Origin: an uncultured Collinsella sp.
Lineage (GTDB): Bacteria > Actinomycetota > Coriobacteriia > Coriobacteriales > Coriobacteriaceae
NCBI GenBank assembly: GCA_958453935.1
Contig: CAUDZT010000051.1
Span: 1-15,643 of the forward strand
DNA: 15,643 bases
Direction: 5' to 3'
A program made the position numbers and the translations under genes. Of this stretch, positions 7,577 to 15,228 are shown in pieces. The notes beneath the pieces are model-generated. The model saw nothing but the letters and a program-made list of their open reading frames with translations, was not told where the DNA came from and ran no database searches. Numbering within the stretch: position 1 is the first letter of the stretch; each line of letters begins with the position of its first letter.

Positions 7577-7623
7577 AAAAAGCCCGGACGAAAGGGGTGC
7601 TAAGTTGTTAAAACGCCGCAGCC

Positions 7624-9060
7624 TTAAAGCTCAAGCTCGTTCAAACGTAAGATCGCCACGATATAAATCTTGAGCGCCTGCTTGAGCTGTTCCTCGTTGG
7701 CGCACTCGTTGGGACCGTGCATCTGGCCGCCCCACTCGGGCAGCTCCAGACCGGTCTCCTCGGGGCCAAACGAGACGGCGCGGGCAAAGTTGCGCGCGTA
7801 CGTGCCGCCGCCCATGGCAAAGGGCTCAGCATGCTTGCCCGTAAACTCGTTATAGGTATCAATAAGCGCCTTCACGGCCGGATCGTCGGCAGAGACCGAG
7901 AACGGCACCTTCGCACGACCCACACGGCACGTCACGCCAAAACGGCCCACGAGCGGATCGAGCTGCTCGCGGATGGTATCGGCACTCGTGCTGTCGGGGA
8001 AGCGCACGTCGATGACCTGCTCAATATGGCCATCCGCCACGCGGATGACGCCAGCGTTGCAGGTAAGCGGGCCAAACGCCGGACTCGTCGCATCGATACC
8101 CAGGCCGCGACCATAGGCGTCCGCATGCACAAAGGCCAGGAACTTGACGAACTCGTGCTCGGCAGGCGTCAGCAGGCGCTCGTCGCGTGCACCAAACGCG
8201 TCCTCGGCCTCGCGCAGATACGCCACGATCAGCCCGACGGCGTTGATCGTTCCCTCTGGCATCGAGGCATGACCGCCAATGCCGTGGGCGAAAATCTGCG
8301 CATGCCCGTTATCGAGCGCCGTGATCTCCAGGCGGTCGCCGTTCTCGACCGGCGCCGGCAGCTCATCGGCGGCAATCGCAAGCTCGCAGATAGACTGCGA
8401 CGGAATGGCGTTGCTCGCCTCGGCACCGCTCCAGGACACAATGCGCCCGCCGTCGATCTTGGAGCTCACAAATGTCGCCCCAAACTGGCCCTTCTCGGCA
8501 TTACAGACCGGGAACTCGGCATCGGGCGTAAACAGAAAGTCGGGGTTCGCGTGGTTCTCCAGATAATGGTGAACGTCGGACATGCCCACTTCCTCATCGC
8601 AGCCCAGCAGTGCGCGGAAGGTGTAGCGCGGAACAATGCCGCGCTTGAGCAGATAGGCGCCGGCGTAGAGCGACAGCACCGCCGGACCCTTGTCGTCGAT
8701 AACGCCGCGGCCGAGCAGCCAGCCCTCGCGACGCTCCATCGCAAACGGGTCGGTGTTCCAGCCCGGGCCGGCGGGCACCACGTCCACGTGGCAGATGGTC
8801 GCGAGCTGCTTGTCGCCGCGGCCAGGAATATCGGCAATGCCCACATAGCCCTCGTCGTCGCTCGTCTGATAGCCGAGCTTCTGCGCGATGCCGAGCGCAC
8901 AGTCGAGCGCGTCACGGACCGGGCGGCCAAACGGCGCGCCGGGCTCTGCATCGGCAGAAACTGCCACGGACGGATAGCTCACCAGCTGCTCGATATCGGC
9001 GACGACATCTTCCCAGACCTCGTCGACATACTCGGCGACGCTCTGCTCCACCTGATTCAT
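7624..9060 (-). CDS. M20 family dipeptidase, Sapep/PepV type
   Basis: A 478-residue cytoplasmic metallopeptidase that cleaves dipeptides using two zinc or manganese ions. The metal site is intact: H91-x-D93, bridging D122 in GRGVIDDKGP, general base E156 with E157 in GCDEEVG, D180 in FTPDAEF, and H448 near the C-terminus in GQMHGPNE. The length and the order of motifs match the Sapep/PepV subgroup rather than PepT or ArgE. The lid domain spans roughly residues 190-390. The ATG at 9058-9060 follows a near-perfect AAGGAGGT site; the frame extends to 9105 without support. It lies 54 bases downstream of the HAD gene and is probably co-transcribed with it. Confidence 0.92.
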   Translation of the reverse strand: MNQVEQSVAEYVDEVWEDVVADIEQLVSYPSVAVSADAEPGAPFGRPVRDALDCALGIAQKLGYQTSDDEGYVGIADIPGRGDKQLATICHVDVVPAGPGWNTDPFAMERREGWLLGRGVIDDKGPAVLSLYAGAYLLKRGIVPRYTFRALLGCDEEVGMSDVHHYLENHANPDFLFTPDAEFPVCNAEKGQFGATFVSSKIDGGRIVSWSGAEASNAIPSQSICELAIAADELPAPVENGDRLEITALDNGHAQIFAHGIGGHASMPEGTINAVGLIVAYLREAEDAFGARDERLLTPAEHEFVKFLAFVHADAYGRGLGIDATSPAFGPLTCNAGVIRVADGHIEQVIDVRFPDSTSADTIREQLDPLVGRFGVTCRVGRAKVPFSVSADDPAVKALIDTYNEFTGKHAEPFAMGGGTYARNFARAVSFGPEETGLELPEWGGQMHGPNECANEEQLKQALKIYIVAILRLNELEL

Positions 9061-9114
9061 GGACGACCTCCTTACCAATGAGCGGCGAGCGCGCTCGCCC
9101 CTCACATTACGTCA

Positions 9115-9777
9115 TTAGATAGCGAAAAGTTTAGCAAGCTCGGCCACCGAGTGCACCACCGCATCGGCACCCGCCGCCTCGTGCTCGCCCGGCGCCGCCG
9201 CGCCCGAATAGATGCCGATGCACGGCACGCCCATTGCGTGCGCGCCCTCCACATCGTTAAAGCGATCGCCGATCATCACGGCATCGTCGGCCGTCGCGCC
9301 GAGCGCCGCCAGGGCATCGCGGACCGAATCGGCCTTGGTCTCGCGTCCCTGCGGCGGATTCATGCCAATCACCGCCTCAAACTGAGAGAGCCCGAGCTCA
9401 TGCACCATGTCGATGCACTTGGCCTCCATGCGCGACGTCGCCACGGCCATACGTTTGCCTTGGGCGACCAACCCATCCAGCAGCTCGGGGACCCCATTGA
9501 ACACGGGATACTCCTCCGGTCCCAGTTCATCAAAAAAGGCGCGGTACTCATCGGCCACCACAAGCGACTCCTCGCGGGAAAAGCCGTAAAAGTCGTGAAA
9601 GCTCTTCCACAGGGGCGGCCCGATCATGCGGCGCAGGTCACCCATCTGCGCCTCAGAAAACCCGCGCGCAGCCAGCGTCTTGCGCGTCGAGGTCATCACC
9701 GCCCGGCCCGTATCGGCCACCGTGCCGTCAAAATCGAACAGCACAATCGGCTGCTCGCATGGCTGTAATGCCGCCAT
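9115..9777 (-). CDS. HAD-IA family phosphatase, phosphoglycolate-phosphatase-like
   Basis: A 220-residue cytoplasmic HAD phosphatase with an alpha-helical C1 cap. Motif I is DFDGT with D15 and D17, motif II T114/S115, motif III K148 and motif IV GDRFND with D171 and D175. It resembles phosphoglycolate phosphatase (Gph) and pyrophosphatase PpaX, but the substrate cannot be settled from sequence. The ATG at 9775-9777 follows GAGGG; upstream in-frame codons reach 9810 without a ribosome site. It is transcribed divergently from the degV gene and followed by the dipeptidase. Confidence 0.88.
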   Translation of the reverse strand: MAALQPCEQPIVLFDFDGTVADTGRAVMTSTRKTLAARGFSEAQMGDLRRMIGPPLWKSFHDFYGFSREESLVVADEYRAFFDELGPEEYPVFNGVPELLDGLVAQGKRMAVATSRMEAKCIDMVHELGLSQFEAVIGMNPPQGRETKADSVRDALAALGATADDAVMIGDRFNDVEGAHAMGVPCIGIYSGAAAPGEHEAAGADAVVHSVAELAKLFAI

Positions 9778-9848
9778 CGATATCCCTCTTCCCCAGTTGG
9801 CGATTTCCACACCGACACTTCAAACTGTTGACTATTCAACAATTAAAG

Positions 9849-9877
9849 CTGGCAATGTGGAACAACTCCACTATACT
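9849..9877 (+). promoter_or_regulatory. Putative degV promoter with an operator-like inverted repeat
   Basis: CTGGCA (9849-9854) and TATACT (9872-9877) are separated by exactly 17 bases and resemble sigma70 boxes, 57 bases before the degV ATG. The spacer holds the inverted repeat GTGGA (9857-9861) / TCCAC (9867-9871), touching the -10 box. A second inverted repeat, GTTGA (9827-9831) / TCAAC (9836-9840), lies just upstream, towards the divergent HAD gene. Confidence 0.55.
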
Positions 9878-9933
9878 TGACGCGCTTTGCTCTCAGAAGG
9901 CGGCGCGCAAGCGCCCCAACGAAAGGTGCAATT

Positions 9934-10794
9934 ATGTCTTTTGCCATCATAACCGACTCCACGTCGGACATCTCCCCCGCCCGCGCCCAAGAGCTCGGCA
10001 TTTACGTGATTCCGCTGCATGTGATTATCGAGGGCGAGGACCTGCTCGACCAGGTGCAGATTACCGCCGAGGAATACGTCGCCCGCATGGCCGGCGCCAA
10101 GGAGTTGCCGCACACCTCGCAGCCGAGCGCCGGCGAGTTCAAGGCACTCTTTGACCGCGTGCGCGCCGACGGCCACGATAGCGCGATCTTTATCTCGCTG
10201 TGCAGCGAATGGTCTGCCTGCTATGCCAACGCCAGCCTGGTAGCCGAGACCCACGAGCTCGACGTGCGCTGCATCGATTCGCGCACCGGCTCGGGTGCCG
10301 AGGGCCTGCTGGTGGAGTACGCGCTGGCCATGCGCGAGGACGGTCGCAGCCTGGACGAGACCGAGGCGCAGATCCGCGCGACGCTGCCTGACGCCCATCT
10401 GCTGCTGATTCCGCGCACGCTCGAGAACCTCGTTAAGAACGGCCGCGCGCCCAAGCTCGCCGGCCAGCTCACGCAGATGCTCAACATTCGCCTGGCAGTT
10501 TCGCCGGAGTGGAAATCGGGCGAGATCAAGGCCGTCAAAAAGGGCCGCGGCGCCAAGCGCATCGTCGCCAACACAATGGCCGATTGCCTCGCTTTTTTGG
10601 CCGAGCATCCGGGCTCCAGTGTGCGCGTGCTCACAACCGGCGCCGCCGAGGAGCAGGAACTTGTTAACCAGGCGCTCGCAGGCCGGGACTACGTAGACGC
10701 CGGCACCGGCCCCATCGGCTGCACCATCGCCACCCACGTAGGCGTGGACGCCATAGCCATCAGCTATTGCCCCCGCTACCAACCTGCCAATTAG
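9934..10794 (+). CDS. DegV family fatty-acid-binding protein
   Basis: A 286-residue cytoplasmic protein of the DegV/FakB family, which holds a fatty acid in a deep pocket; FakB members present it to the kinase FakA. The N-terminus ITDSTSDI (5-12), the T61-S-Q-P-S65 motif and the ISLCSEW region (about 87-93, where most members have LSGT) mark the lipid-head site. The C-terminal domain carries the usual GPIGCTIATH segment. No FakA-like DAK2 gene is visible nearby. The ATG at 9934 follows GAAAGGTG; the frame is open to 9877 but without a ribosome site. The last codons and the TAG lie in an inverted repeat (10781-10817), so a repeat insertion may have shaped the C-terminus. Confidence 0.92.
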   Translation: MSFAIITDSTSDISPARAQELGIYVIPLHVIIEGEDLLDQVQITAEEYVARMAGAKELPHTSQPSAGEFKALFDRVRADGHDSAIFISLCSEWSACYANASLVAETHELDVRCIDSRTGSGAEGLLVEYALAMREDGRSLDETEAQIRATLPDAHLLLIPRTLENLVKNGRAPKLAGQLTQMLNIRLAVSPEWKSGEIKAVKKGRGAKRIVANTMADCLAFLAEHPGSSVRVLTTGAAEEQELVNQALAGRDYVDAGTGPIGCTIATHVGVDAIAISYCPRYQPAN

Positions 10795-10817
10795 GGACAG
10801 GTTTATTTTGGCAGGTT
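10781..10817. repeat. REP-like hairpin spanning the degV stop codon
   Basis: AACCTGCCAA (10781-10790) and TTGGCAGGTT (10808-10817) are perfect 10-bp reverse complements around a 17-base loop that contains GGGACAGG. The same core occurs in the hairpin at 3496-3530 on the opposite strand, although the arms differ. The left arm codes for the last residues of the DegV protein and the loop holds its stop codon. Confidence 0.7.
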
Positions 10818-10929
10818 TTATCTGGGCAAACGTTAAACGGTAACAAAGGCTTGCCTGGCAAGATCGGACATGCCAAAGCCGTCGAACAACCGAAGTACAC
10901 CCAGCCACAACAAAGCCATCACGCCGACG

Positions 10930-10974
10930 CGCCGCAACTCAAGACGCGCCGGCGTCTTTTTAGGAGTCGCGGCG
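10930..10974 (+). terminator. Intrinsic terminator of degV nested in a larger inverted repeat
   Basis: AAGACGC (10941-10947) and GCGTCTT (10952-10958) form a perfect GC-rich stem with a 4-base loop, followed by further T to 10961: a standard terminator for plus-strand transcription. It is enclosed by outer arms CGCCGCAACTC (10930-10940) and GAGTCGCGGCG (10964-10974), which pair with one mismatch. Confidence 0.85.
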
Positions 10975-11031
10975 GAAAAGGGGCCGTTTTAGCCAAAAGG
11001 CCGCGAAACGCTTCCCATTACGCCGCAACTT
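10964..11031. repeat. Palindromic repeat copy upstream of the primase-helicase gene
   Basis: The ends GAGTCGCGGCG (10964-10974) and CGCCGCAACTT (11021-11031) are imperfect inverted repeats (9 of 11). The centre is a hairpin made of GGCC (982-985 in the last three digits), T4, a short loop, A4 and GGCC (ending 11002). Positions 10971-11007 match 14514-14551 in direct orientation with about 5 differences and one gap. The termini resemble the AAGTTGCGGTG ends of 7508-7576. The left end doubles as the outer arm of the degV terminator, so the exact boundary is uncertain. Confidence 0.6.
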
Positions 11032-11101
11032 CATTGCCGCCGCCCAACCAGCCAATCGAGAAATTGGCGGCGATCGATGCTTTGTCCAACCCCCTTGCGA
11101 T

Positions 11102-11331
11102 ACCCTCTGGGCGAAAAATGGCAAATATGAGTACTGTTACCAGTTTAGTAACAGCGAAATCTGGCTGAATTTGCCGTCTTCCGCCAATTCCGAGCGTCAT
11201 AAAGTCCCGAATCGCCATGTTTAGAGGGTTGATTATATCCAATCCGAATCGATTGGTCTTAAATACTTTCCAGATGATATGTTACTGCTCAAACCACAGT
11301 ACTCATATTTGCCATTTTTTGCCCACAGGGT
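11102..11331. repeat. 230-bp segment bounded by 36-bp inverted repeats (MITE-like)
   Basis: Positions 11102-11137 and 11296-11331 are reverse complements at 34 of 36 bases; the shared core includes AATGGCAAATATGAGTACTG. Just inside the left arm is a perfect hairpin, CTGTTAC (11134-11140) / GTAACAG (11148-11154). Another, CCAATC (11239-11244) / GATTGG (11251-11256), lies in the interior. Weaker similarity continues inside both arms (AGTAACA, ATCTGG), so these could equally be two inverted copies of a repeat of about 70 bp. No transposase and no obvious target-site duplication are visible. Confidence 0.65.
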
Positions 11332-11511
11332 CTATTCGAGGATAGTTTTCTGCGCCTCCAGCCCACCTCATGGCCGCCAAAACCCATTCAGCAACAGCTA
11401 CCGCACATTTTGACATCAGCCAAACACCACTCGCGGAGCTGTACTCCGCTATCGCCGAACCAAAATCAGAGTCGAGTCCCTTAAAAATCAAAATAACGTA
11501 CCCTCATTTCA
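11332..11511 (+). other. Unassigned leader DNA upstream of the primase-helicase gene
   Basis: Between the inverted-repeat segment and the large gene there is no convincing gene. Short frames exist on both strands, but they lack ribosome sites and recognisable motifs. The stretch 11481-11511 is AT-rich and may hold the promoter, but I cannot pick out a -35/-10 pair with confidence. Confidence 0.3.
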
Positions 11512-14500
11512 ATGAACTCCGACAAGAACGGCATTTACATGAGCACCGTCACGCATCAATACGCCCTCATCGGGGGCACGCTATTCCAATTCAAGAAAAT
11601 CGTCGCCCATGTATCGGAGCCACACAGCCAAATCGTCATCTGCGGCAACGGTTCAGACATCCGTTACGCAACACTGGAAGAATGGGAGAAAGCTGGCGAA
11701 TCTTTCGATAGACGGGCGCAGGTCGAGGGTGTCGTCACCAGTGCGAGCCCAGCGCGCGACAAACTCGAGCTCTTTCGCAATCTCTTTACTGGCCGCAAAG
11801 ATGTTTACGCCCATGGGTACCGCAGAAAAGACGGGGGAATCGGCTATACGCCCGCCTGCGCAAACGAGTGGAAGTCAGGCATTTGTCCCAAAGCAAATCG
11901 TCAGAAAACCAAATGCGCTGAATGCGGCAACCGCGTCTTCCCCGAGTTGAGCGATACCGCGGTCATCTCCCATTTCAAGGGCAGTGACGACAGACTCCGA
12001 GACGTCATAGGTCAATATGTTCTCGATAATGACAGCAACACAAAAGTCCTGGTCATCGACTTTGACGGAGCCGATTGGAAAGAAGCGACAAACGCCATTC
12101 GGCTTGTCGCAAAAAACCATGGAATCGATGCTGCAGTCGAGCGATCGAGATCAGGTAACGGCACACATGTCTGGTTTTTCTTCCTAGAGCTCACCAGCGC
12201 AAAGATCGCACGAGAATTTGGAAGCAGCCTTATCACCGAAGCGGCGGCGCTCAACAAGACAATCACCTTTGAAGCTTTTGACCGGATGCTGCCCGCGCAG
12301 TCCACCATTCCTGAGGGAGGCTTTGGAAATCTCATAGCGCTGCCTTTTCAAGGAAAAGCGCAGCGAAAAGGGAACAGCGTATTTGTTGACGAGCAATTTG
12401 AGCCCTTTCCCGATCAATGGCTTTACCTTTCTCAAATCCAGCTAATCCCGCGCACGACGGTGCAAAATCTGATCGAGAGCATCGACAATAGGTCGCACGG
12501 AATAGCGGCTGCGACGGCGGCTAACACCGCCGCACCGCATTCCCAGAGGCCGCGAAAGCGGCTTCCGCTCACACCGCGGGACTTCCCGTCATCGCTGTCC
12601 GTCACGCAGGCCGATATGCTCTATATCCCCGAAAAATCTCTGAGTCCCGCAGCTCAAATGGAAGTCCGCAGGCTTGCAACATTTGCCAACCCAGAATTCT
12701 TCCGCGCGCAATCTATGCATCAATCGGTATTCGGCAAACCGCGGTACATAGACCTCAGCGAACTTAGAGACGGCTGCGTCGCGATTCCCAGAGGCTGCAA
12801 GACTCAGCTTGAGCGGCTGCTTCAAGAAGCCGGCGTTGCTGCCCACTATTCAGACAAGCGCCAGTCTGGCAATCCAATTGTAATGACATTTAAAGGGACT
12901 CTTCGCCCTGAACAGCAAATTGCAGCCGAACAGATGCTCAACTATGAAGACGGGATCATGTCCGCGCCGACGGGTTTCGGGAAAACCGTCATTGGAGCCT
13001 ATCTTATTGCTGTCATCGGTCTTCCAACGCTTGTCATCGTTCCCAAGACTGCGCTCATTGCCCAATGGAAATCCCAGCTCGAACGGTTTATCGACATTAC
13101 GGATAACAGAAAGCCAGTTCGAACCCCAAAAGGACGAATCAGTAAAAGGCAGCCTCCGCTCATTGGCCAAATCGGAGGAGGCAAAACCGCCATAAGCCAT
13201 CTCATCGACATTGCTTCATTCCAGTCTTTGTCCAGCAAGGACCCCCAGACCGGAGAACCAATAGCCAAGGAGTTCGTTCGTGATTACGGCCTCATCATCT
13301 GTGATGAATGTCACCATGCAGCCGCACCACAGCTTGAGCTCGTCCTCAAGTCCGCTCCAGCCAAATATGTATACGGCCTTTCCGCGACGCCCGAACGCTC
13401 GGACGGACTCACGCGAGCACTCTCAATGCTCTGCGGCCCGCTTCGCCATGTCATTGATCCAAAAACGCAAGCAATCCAACAGGGAATTCAGCGCGTTGTT
13501 AGGCCGCGTTTTACCGGAGTTCGACTACCCGCCTACGAACCAGGGGCGTCCTTTAATCAAGTTCTCGATCTCCTGTGTGCGCACACAGCGAGAAACGAAG
13601 CGATTGTCGACGATGCCCTCGAGACCGCGTCAAACGGTCGACATCCGCTTGTGCTATCCAAAAGGAAAAAACATGCCGAAGAGCTATGTAGGCTGCTTCA
13701 AAGCCGCGGACACGAACCTATACTCTTAACCGGAGAAATCGACGCCAAAGAAAGAAAGGCAATACTGAACAGCCTTCCCGGCTTCGAGCATGAGCATCGA
13801 ATCATCGTCGCAACCGAAAGCCTTCTGAGCGAGGGTTTCGACCTGTCTTACCTTGACACTCTGCTCATTGCCACACCGATATCTTGGGACGGCAGCATAA
13901 CGCAGCAGGCAGGCAGACTACATAGAAGTCACGAGGGCAAGCAGCGGGTTGAGATATTCGACTATGTTGATTTGTCGATACCCATGCTCGCGCGTATGTA
14001 CCAGAAGAGACTCAAGACCTACGCAAAGCTAGGGTATGAAGTCTTTGCAGCAAATGACAACAAACGGGCCGATCAAAACATCCTCGTTAGGCCGGCAAGG
14101 GCCGTGGAGGCCTTAGCGGATGACATCGCGCGCGCAACGAAAAGCATTTTTATTGCCGCGCCCTACGCATCCGCTGCATGCCTCGCAAAGCTCGCTGCCG
14201 TACTTACAGGCGCCGCCGCCCGTGGGATTGCCCTTGAGATTTTAATTGCCTCGACTCCGCACAATGACGTGAAAGCGATTTTTACCGAGATAAACGTCGA
14301 CTATTCCATCAAAGACGAAGGGCGCCTGTGCGCGTCAGTAATTGACGAGGAAACCGTCTGGTACGGAACCATTCCATTACTGGCCTTTCCTAAGAAAGAG
14401 GACTGCAGCATCCGTTTCAAAAGCAGCGAAGTTGCAGCCGAGCTTTTAAGCGAAATCCAGCGAAGAGGAGAACCGGAGGTCGCAGCCACGAACGGGACGT

Positions 14501-14523
14501 CTCCAACAGTTACGGTGGAATAG
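11512..14523 (+). CDS. TOTE-type conflict protein: primase (AEP) - SF2 helicase - degenerate PLD fusion
   Basis: About 1003 residues, probably cytoplasmic. A short unassigned N-terminal region (about 10-65) precedes a zinc-type cluster C116, C125, C135, C138 and an archaeo-eukaryotic primase domain with D183-F-D185 and SGNGTH (214-219). After a linker typical of this family comes an SF2 helicase: Walker A APTGFGKT with K491, DECHH (598-602), SAT (624-626) and QQAGRLHR (798-805). Residues about 862-990 resemble a PLD phosphodiesterase, but the HxK..D motif reads C940-A-S942-V-I-D945, so nuclease activity is doubtful. This architecture matches the TOTE conflict systems predicted to act against invading DNA. 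Neither ATG 11512 nor ATG 11539 has a strong ribosome site. Codon use is less GC-biased than in neighbours, suggesting transfer. No partner genes are adjacent on its strand. Confidence 0.88.
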   Translation: MNSDKNGIYMSTVTHQYALIGGTLFQFKKIVAHVSEPHSQIVICGNGSDIRYATLEEWEKAGESFDRRAQVEGVVTSASPARDKLELFRNLFTGRKDVYAHGYRRKDGGIGYTPACANEWKSGICPKANRQKTKCAECGNRVFPELSDTAVISHFKGSDDRLRDVIGQYVLDNDSNTKVLVIDFDGADWKEATNAIRLVAKNHGIDAAVERSRSGNGTHVWFFFLELTSAKIAREFGSSLITEAAALNKTITFEAFDRMLPAQSTIPEGGFGNLIALPFQGKAQRKGNSVFVDEQFEPFPDQWLYLSQIQLIPRTTVQNLIESIDNRSHGIAAATAANTAAPHSQRPRKRLPLTPRDFPSSLSVTQADMLYIPEKSLSPAAQMEVRRLATFANPEFFRAQSMHQSVFGKPRYIDLSELRDGCVAIPRGCKTQLERLLQEAGVAAHYSDKRQSGNPIVMTFKGTLRPEQQIAAEQMLNYEDGIMSAPTGFGKTVIGAYLIAVIGLPTLVIVPKTALIAQWKSQLERFIDITDNRKPVRTPKGRISKRQPPLIGQIGGGKTAISHLIDIASFQSLSSKDPQTGEPIAKEFVRDYGLIICDECHHAAAPQLELVLKSAPAKYVYGLSATPERSDGLTRALSMLCGPLRHVIDPKTQAIQQGIQRVVRPRFTGVRLPAYEPGASFNQVLDLLCAHTARNEAIVDDALETASNGRHPLVLSKRKKHAEELCRLLQSRGHEPILLTGEIDAKERKAILNSLPGFEHEHRIIVATESLLSEGFDLSYLDTLLIATPISWDGSITQQAGRLHRSHEGKQRVEIFDYVDLSIPMLARMYQKRLKTYAKLGYEVFAANDNKRADQNILVRPARAVEALADDIARATKSIFIAAPYASAACLAKLAAVLTGAAARGIALEILIASTPHNDVKAIFTEINVDYSIKDEGRLCASVIDEETVWYGTIPLLAFPKKEDCSIRFKSSEVAAELLSEIQRRGEPEVAATNGTSPTVTVE

Positions 14524-14573
14524 GGGCCGTTTTTGGCCAATCGGCCGCGAATCAATCCCTATCCCCTGCGAAT
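14508..14573. repeat. Palindromic repeat copy across the primase-helicase stop codon
   Basis: The segment starts AGTTACGGTGGAATAG, 15 of 16 bases identical to an arm of the 7508-7576 element read on the minus strand, and supplies the last codons and TAG of the primase-helicase gene. Its centre GGCCG (14525-14529) / CGGCC (14542-14546) can form a hairpin and matches the centre of the 10964-11031 copy. The right arm is degenerate. It lies between two convergent genes. Confidence 0.55.
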
Positions 14574-14586
14574 CATAAGCGAGCAA

Positions 14587-14895
14587 TCAGCCCTGCGGGC
14601 CCTGAAACAGCTCCTCATGCGAGCCCATTCTGACCAGTCGGATCACAGGATTAGTCTTATACGGCAAGTAGAGCACGACCACATCGACCAAGCCATCGGA
14701 TAGATGGAAATCGATGTGGCCGTTGTAGTTTCCGCCCGGATTTGAAAGCTCATGGGCGCCATATTCCGCGGGAAGCGAGCCGCGAGCTGCAAGCTCTGCG
14801 ACCGCCGCCCTAAACTCGGTTTTTAACTGCGGATGCATGCGCATCGTTCGTTTGTAGTCCGCCTTAAATTGAGCCTCGACTTTAATCTCGAACAT
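14587..14895 (-). CDS. Type II toxin, YafQ-family mRNA interferase
   Basis: A 102-residue toxin of the RelE/ParE superfamily, YafQ group, which cleaves mRNA in the ribosomal A site when its antitoxin is lost. Likely functional residues are H48, H64, D67, H93 and F97, matching the His/Asp/Phe set known for E. coli YafQ. Length is normal and no motif is broken. The ATG at 14893-14895 starts 2 bases after the antitoxin stop, and GAGGA in the antitoxin's end is its ribosome site, so toxin synthesis is coupled to antitoxin synthesis. It is convergent with the primase-helicase gene. Confidence 0.9.
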   Translation of the reverse strand: MFEIKVEAQFKADYKRTMRMHPQLKTEFRAAVAELAARGSLPAEYGAHELSNPGGNYNGHIDFHLSDGLVDVVVLYLPYKTNPVIRLVRMGSHEELFQGPQG

Positions 14896-14897
14896 CG

Positions 14898-15197
14898 CTA
14901 GTCCTCATCGAGGAATGACATAAGCTCATCAGCGTTGTTGAATGACGGACTATCGTCCAGCAAAATCCCCAACTCATGAGCCTCGGCAATCACCATGGAA
15001 CGCCTCGTTGCCTCATTGGGAACTTCGGATCGACCAACAATCTCAAAAGGAATCTTTCGCTGATTTACAAGCTGACGAACAGCAAGGTTGAGATACGAAT
15101 TGAGACTCAGGCCAACCGAATCCAAGAACTCAGTCGCCTGTTCCTTGAGCCCCTCTTCGATGCGAACCGTCGTAGGCTTAACTGTTGCTGCAGGCAT
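14898..15197 (-). CDS. Type II antitoxin, RelB/DinJ family
   Basis: A 99-residue antitoxin. Residues about 7-48 form a ribbon-helix-helix DNA-binding domain (TTVRIEEGLK followed by two helices ending near KIPFEI), and the acidic C-terminal half (ending SFLDED) would wrap the toxin. It should neutralise the YafQ-type toxin encoded 2 bases downstream and, with it, repress its own promoter. The ATG at 15195-15197 is chosen because GAGGAGGT lies just before it; the frame continues to 15290 but that part runs through the promoter palindrome. Confidence 0.92.
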   Translation of the reverse strand: MPAATVKPTTVRIEEGLKEQATEFLDSVGLSLNSYLNLAVRQLVNQRKIPFEIVGRSEVPNEATRRSMVIAEAHELGILLDDSPSFNNADELMSFLDED

Positions 15198-15228
15198 TTG
15201 CGACCTCCTCGCTCTCGTCTTTTGCATC

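Noticed and set aside
7717..9081. Plus-strand open frame opposite the dipeptidase
   Set aside because: Antisense to a gene with a complete metal site and a strong ribosome site.
11018..11242. Minus-strand 74-codon frame in the repeat-rich gap
   Set aside because: It runs through the inverted-repeat arm and hairpin; no recognisable motif, and the repeats explain the sequence better.
11102..11331. Possible CRISPR or CRISPR remnant because of two near-identical 36-bp units
   Set aside because: The two units are in inverted, not direct, orientation and there is only one interval between them; no cas genes are present.
11303..11491. Minus-strand 62-codon frame upstream of the primase-helicase gene
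   Set aside because: It lies partly in the inverted repeat, has no ribosome site that I can see, and matches nothing known to me.
14524..14586. Bidirectional intrinsic terminator between the convergent primase-helicase and toxin genes
   Set aside because: GGCC-based hairpins exist, but neither strand has a T-run after the stem; recorded as a repeat instead.
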